Source: a virus
Direction: 5' to 3' (one strand)
Length of the DNA stretch: 20,942 nt
Virus record (IMG/VR): IMGVR_UViG_3300007539_000283
Span: 1 to 20,942 of that record
The position numbers were made by a program, and so were the translations under genes. Position 1 is the stretch's first letter. Every line of letters begins with the position of its first letter. Below the pieces are notes generated by a model that had not been told where the DNA came from, ran no database searches, and was given only the letters and a program-made list of their open reading frames with translations. Shown piece after piece: positions 18,558 to 20,942 of the stretch.

Positions 18558-20942
18558 TGAGTATAGTTATTCAGCTGCCTAATGGAAAAAATGTATCTTT
18601 TCCTGATGGTACATCACAGGAACAAATTGAAGATGCCTTATCTAAATCAGGCATTAATTCAATGTATTCTAATGAACAAAAGATTGATGCAATGCAAAGA
18701 ATTGCAACTGCAGATTTTTCAGGTATTCAGGTAGATGAAAGTATTCCTGAATTTTTGGAAAATGTAAGACCATCTGATATAGGACCTTATCCTACATATG
18801 GGGCGACTCCACCTTCATTGAGAAAAAATCCTGAATATTCATTAGAAAAAACAAGGCTTCAGGAGGAACAAGTTCTCAATGATTTCAGTATTGTTACAGG
18901 GTTACCCAAAAAAGACATTGATTTAACTTCAGGGTTAGGTCCCGGCATAAGATCAAGGCTATCTTTAGATAAAGACCCTGATGATAAATTAGCTATACTA
19001 AAAGCAAAATACGGAGATAAAAATGCTATTCAGTTTCCTTATGAAAATAAAATTGGATACGCAGTTAGAGAAAATGGAAAATTTATATTAGTTGATGAAA
19101 GAGGTGCTAGTTTTAATGATATATTTGATGGAACTAGAGATATAGCAGTTACATCACTTGAATTAATAGCACCATTTTTAGGTTTAAAGAGAAAAGCTAA
19201 AATAATAGAAAAAACTGTAGAAGCAGGTGTAGATGCAGTAAAAGCAGCAAAAACTGCAAAGACAGTAGATGAAGCAGTTGATGCTGGAACTGTATTACAG
19301 TTTGTTATGCCAAAGACTGTTTTTAGTGCATCTGCTAAAGCAGGTGGTGCTAGGGCAACAGGAGAGTTTGGTGCAGAGATTGTAGAGGATTTAATGAATC
19401 TAGGCGTAGAAGGCACTACTGAAGATATACAGGTATTAAAACCAATAATAGATGGTGCAGTTACATTTGGTACTGATATGGCACTTGGTAAGGGTTTTGA
19501 GTTATTTGCTAAAGTTAGCAGAGATCCGTCAAGAACAGGTGCTGATGTTGAGTTTGACGAGTTAGGAAGATCAATCAGAGAGCTATCTGAAAAATATGGA
19601 ATAGACATACCTCAAACATTTGGTATGACTAAAACAAGAGCCTTCTCAGAGGCAGAGGTAAAGCTTGCTAATAAGGGAGATAAATACTTCCAAGAAAAAA
19701 GAGAGTTAACAAGAAATGCACTTTATCAAATAGAAGAAGCTATTAAAACCGGAAATGTTAAACAATTTAAGGAAATTGCTGATGAATGGAGATCAGGCTA
19801 TGAAGCAATGCTTAAAAAAGCTTCAAAAGATGTTTCGGAACAAAATACATTTTTACAACGATCATTTGATGAATACACGGAAAATGTATTAGATAATCTT
19901 TCTTTCTATAATCAAACATTAGAAACATCATCTAATAACATTAGAAATATATTCCAAGATATTACTACTTCAGTTGATTCAAATGTAGATTTATTGTACG
20001 ATACTGCTAAACAATTCAACGCAAGTGTTCCTGAAGCTACATATCTTGAGTTAGCTGAAACATTACTTGCATCAATGCCTAATGTTCCCAAGTCACAACA
20101 AGGGAAAATATTAGCTTCATTTTTGCCTCCTAACGCTAGAAAAATTTTAAACCAATCAGGGCAACTAAAAGGTCAAATACCTACAATGGAACAAGTTGGG
20201 TTAATTGATTTTGACGGAAACCAAATACAATATCTTTTAGACTTTGACGACAAGCTAGGTCAAGCAATGCCTACATTGGATTGGAATCAACTTATTGAAA
20301 TGCGTAAAACGCTAGGCTCTATGTATTCAACTGCAAGTAAAAATAACATAGATAAGAAAACAATAGCTGATGCTATCAAGGGTATAGATGACTTAATGCT
20401 AACAAAGTCAGAGCAAGCAGGTGGTGGAGCATTTGAAGCATTACAAGCTGCCAATAGTTTCTTTAGATCGAATAAAGTTCCATTGTTGGAAAACAAACAA
20501 TTAAATACAATATTGAAGTTAACTCCTGATGGAGAGCATTATGCAAATGATGTAATCCCTGTAATTGATGCCGTGTTTAAAAAGAGCAACACATCAAGGT
20601 TTACGGACTTAGATAAACTTGCAAAACTATCAGGTGACCCTGAATTATTCAACCAAAGAGTAAAAGAATATATATCTTCTAGGATAAGAGGTAACTTTAC
20701 TAGACAGGGTGGAGGCATAAGCTTCCAGGGGTTATCAAATGTAATGAATGATACTGCATTAATGCAAAAGTATTTTAGCAAAGAGGTAGTAAAGGATTTA
20801 GATTACCTAAATAAAAATTACAATAAAATGGTGAACTCTTTAGGTAAAACAAATCCTGATGCACTTGTAATAGACGAAGCCCTATTTGACGATTTCTTAT
20901 CTGTAACAGATCCTAAGGTTAGGTTAGAGCTTAGAAATAAAA
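18557..20942 (+). CDS. Large internal virion protein, 3' end outside window
   Basis: The frame is open from ATG 18557 (overlapping the previous stop) to the window end, at least 795 residues. The N-terminus MSIVIQLPNGKNVSFPDGTS followed by QEQIEDALSK is a short domain I have seen at the start of very large phage internal virion proteins and virion-associated lysozymes. A short helical hydrophobic patch (LELIAPFLGLKRKAK, about residue 200) and an Ala-rich helix follow. The rest is mostly helical and charged, with IPQTFGMTKTRAFSEAEVKL and WNQLIEMRKTLGSMYSTASK segments like those in large ejection proteins. No transglycosylase or lysozyme catalytic motif is visible in the part seen. Probably the third ejection protein (gp16-like role). 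Confidence 0.65.
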   Translation, partial: MSIVIQLPNGKNVSFPDGTSQEQIEDALSKSGINSMYSNEQKIDAMQRIATADFSGIQVDESIPEFLENVRPSDIGPYPTYGATPPSLRKNPEYSLEKTRLQEEQVLNDFSIVTGLPKKDIDLTSGLGPGIRSRLSLDKDPDDKLAILKAKYGDKNAIQFPYENKIGYAVRENGKFILVDERGASFNDIFDGTRDIAVTSLELIAPFLGLKRKAKIIEKTVEAGVDAVKAAKTAKTVDEAVDAGTVLQFVMPKTVFSASAKAGGARATGEFGAEIVEDLMNLGVEGTTEDIQVLKPIIDGAVTFGTDMALGKGFELFAKVSRDPSRTGADVEFDELGRSIRELSEKYGIDIPQTFGMTKTRAFSEAEVKLANKGDKYFQEKRELTRNALYQIEEAIKTGNVKQFKEIADEWRSGYEAMLKKASKDVSEQNTFLQRSFDEYTENVLDNLSFYNQTLETSSNNIRNIFQDITTSVDSNVDLLYDTAKQFNASVPEATYLELAETLLASMPNVPKSQQGKILASFLPPNARKILNQSGQLKGQIPTMEQVGLIDFDGNQIQYLLDFDDKLGQAMPTLDWNQLIEMRKTLGSMYSTASKNNIDKKTIADAIKGIDDLMLTKSEQAGGGAFEALQAANSFFRSNKVPLLENKQLNTILKLTPDGEHYANDVIPVIDAVFKKSNTSRFTDLDKLAKLSGDPELFNQRVKEYISSRIRGNFTRQGGGISFQGLSNVMNDTALMQKYFSKEVVKDLDYLNKNYNKMVNSLGKTNPDALVIDEALFDDFLSVTDPKVRLELRNK

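Noticed and set aside
19039-19608. 189-codon open frame on the - strand
   Set aside because: It is the shadow of the helical large internal protein gene, with Ser/Ala/Pro/Ile-biased product, no motif and no start context. All other genes are on the + strand.
1-20942. Programmed frameshift, tRNA genes, CRISPR array, insertion sequence
   Set aside because: No adjacent genes suggest a slippery fusion (there is no tape-measure region), and no cloverleaf, repeat-spacer or transposase pattern was found by reading.

Overview
The window is a densely packed stretch of a double-stranded DNA phage genome, or of a prophage or metagenomic viral contig. Every supported gene is on the + strand. Gaps between genes are 0-60 bases, many neighbours overlap as ATGA or TAATG, and no tRNA, insertion sequence, CRISPR array or host metabolic gene is visible. 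The DNA is A+T-rich. The gene order is portal, scaffold-like, major capsid, decoration-like, adaptor-like, fibres, nozzle-like, then three consecutive large internal (ejection) proteins. There is no sheath, tube or tape-measure gene, which suggests a short-tailed (podovirus-type) virion. The capsid protein looks like the SU10-type major head protein family.

Layout. Positions 1-4233 form the head module: 3' part of the portal gene, a small helical protein, an acidic scaffold-like protein, the major capsid protein and a beta-rich putative decoration protein. The only textbook Shine-Dalgarno sequence (AGGAGG) precedes the decoration gene. A strong GAAA-loop terminator-like hairpin closes this block at 4242-4276. 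Positions 4277-8476 carry a small helical protein, the probable head-tail adaptor, a small beta protein, an 888-residue fibre with duplicated arabinofuranosidase-B-like motifs, and a small conserved-looking protein. Positions 8478-10361 are a membrane/lysis-type region: two holin-like proteins, a Ser/Gln-rich protein, a tiny membrane protein and a 95-residue protein ending in a PEP-CTERM-type tail. Positions 10363-11398 hold a run of very small Lys/Arg-rich proteins, several with cysteines and several below usual gene-calling length; a related one lies at 12977. Positions 11400-12975 are two tandem paralogous fibre-like genes. Positions 13223-16214 encode a large nozzle/propeller-like protein and a tail-collar fibre. 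Positions 16216-20942 encode three internal virion-type proteins, the last running off the window.

How the genes work together: portal, scaffold, capsid and decoration proteins build the head; adaptor and nozzle form the short tail; the fibres bind (and perhaps degrade) surface glycans; the internal proteins probably enter the cell with the DNA; the membrane proteins probably serve lysis. No endolysin, terminase or replication gene is recognised here.

Host: most starts lack a Shine-Dalgarno sequence and sit a few bases after the previous stop. One phage protein ends in VPEPS, a hydrophobic stretch and KRK, the exosortase-type sorting signal common in Verrucomicrobia, Planctomycetes, Lentisphaerae and some Cyanobacteria and Proteobacteria. 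A marine verrucomicrobial-type host is a guess from these two signs and is not established.
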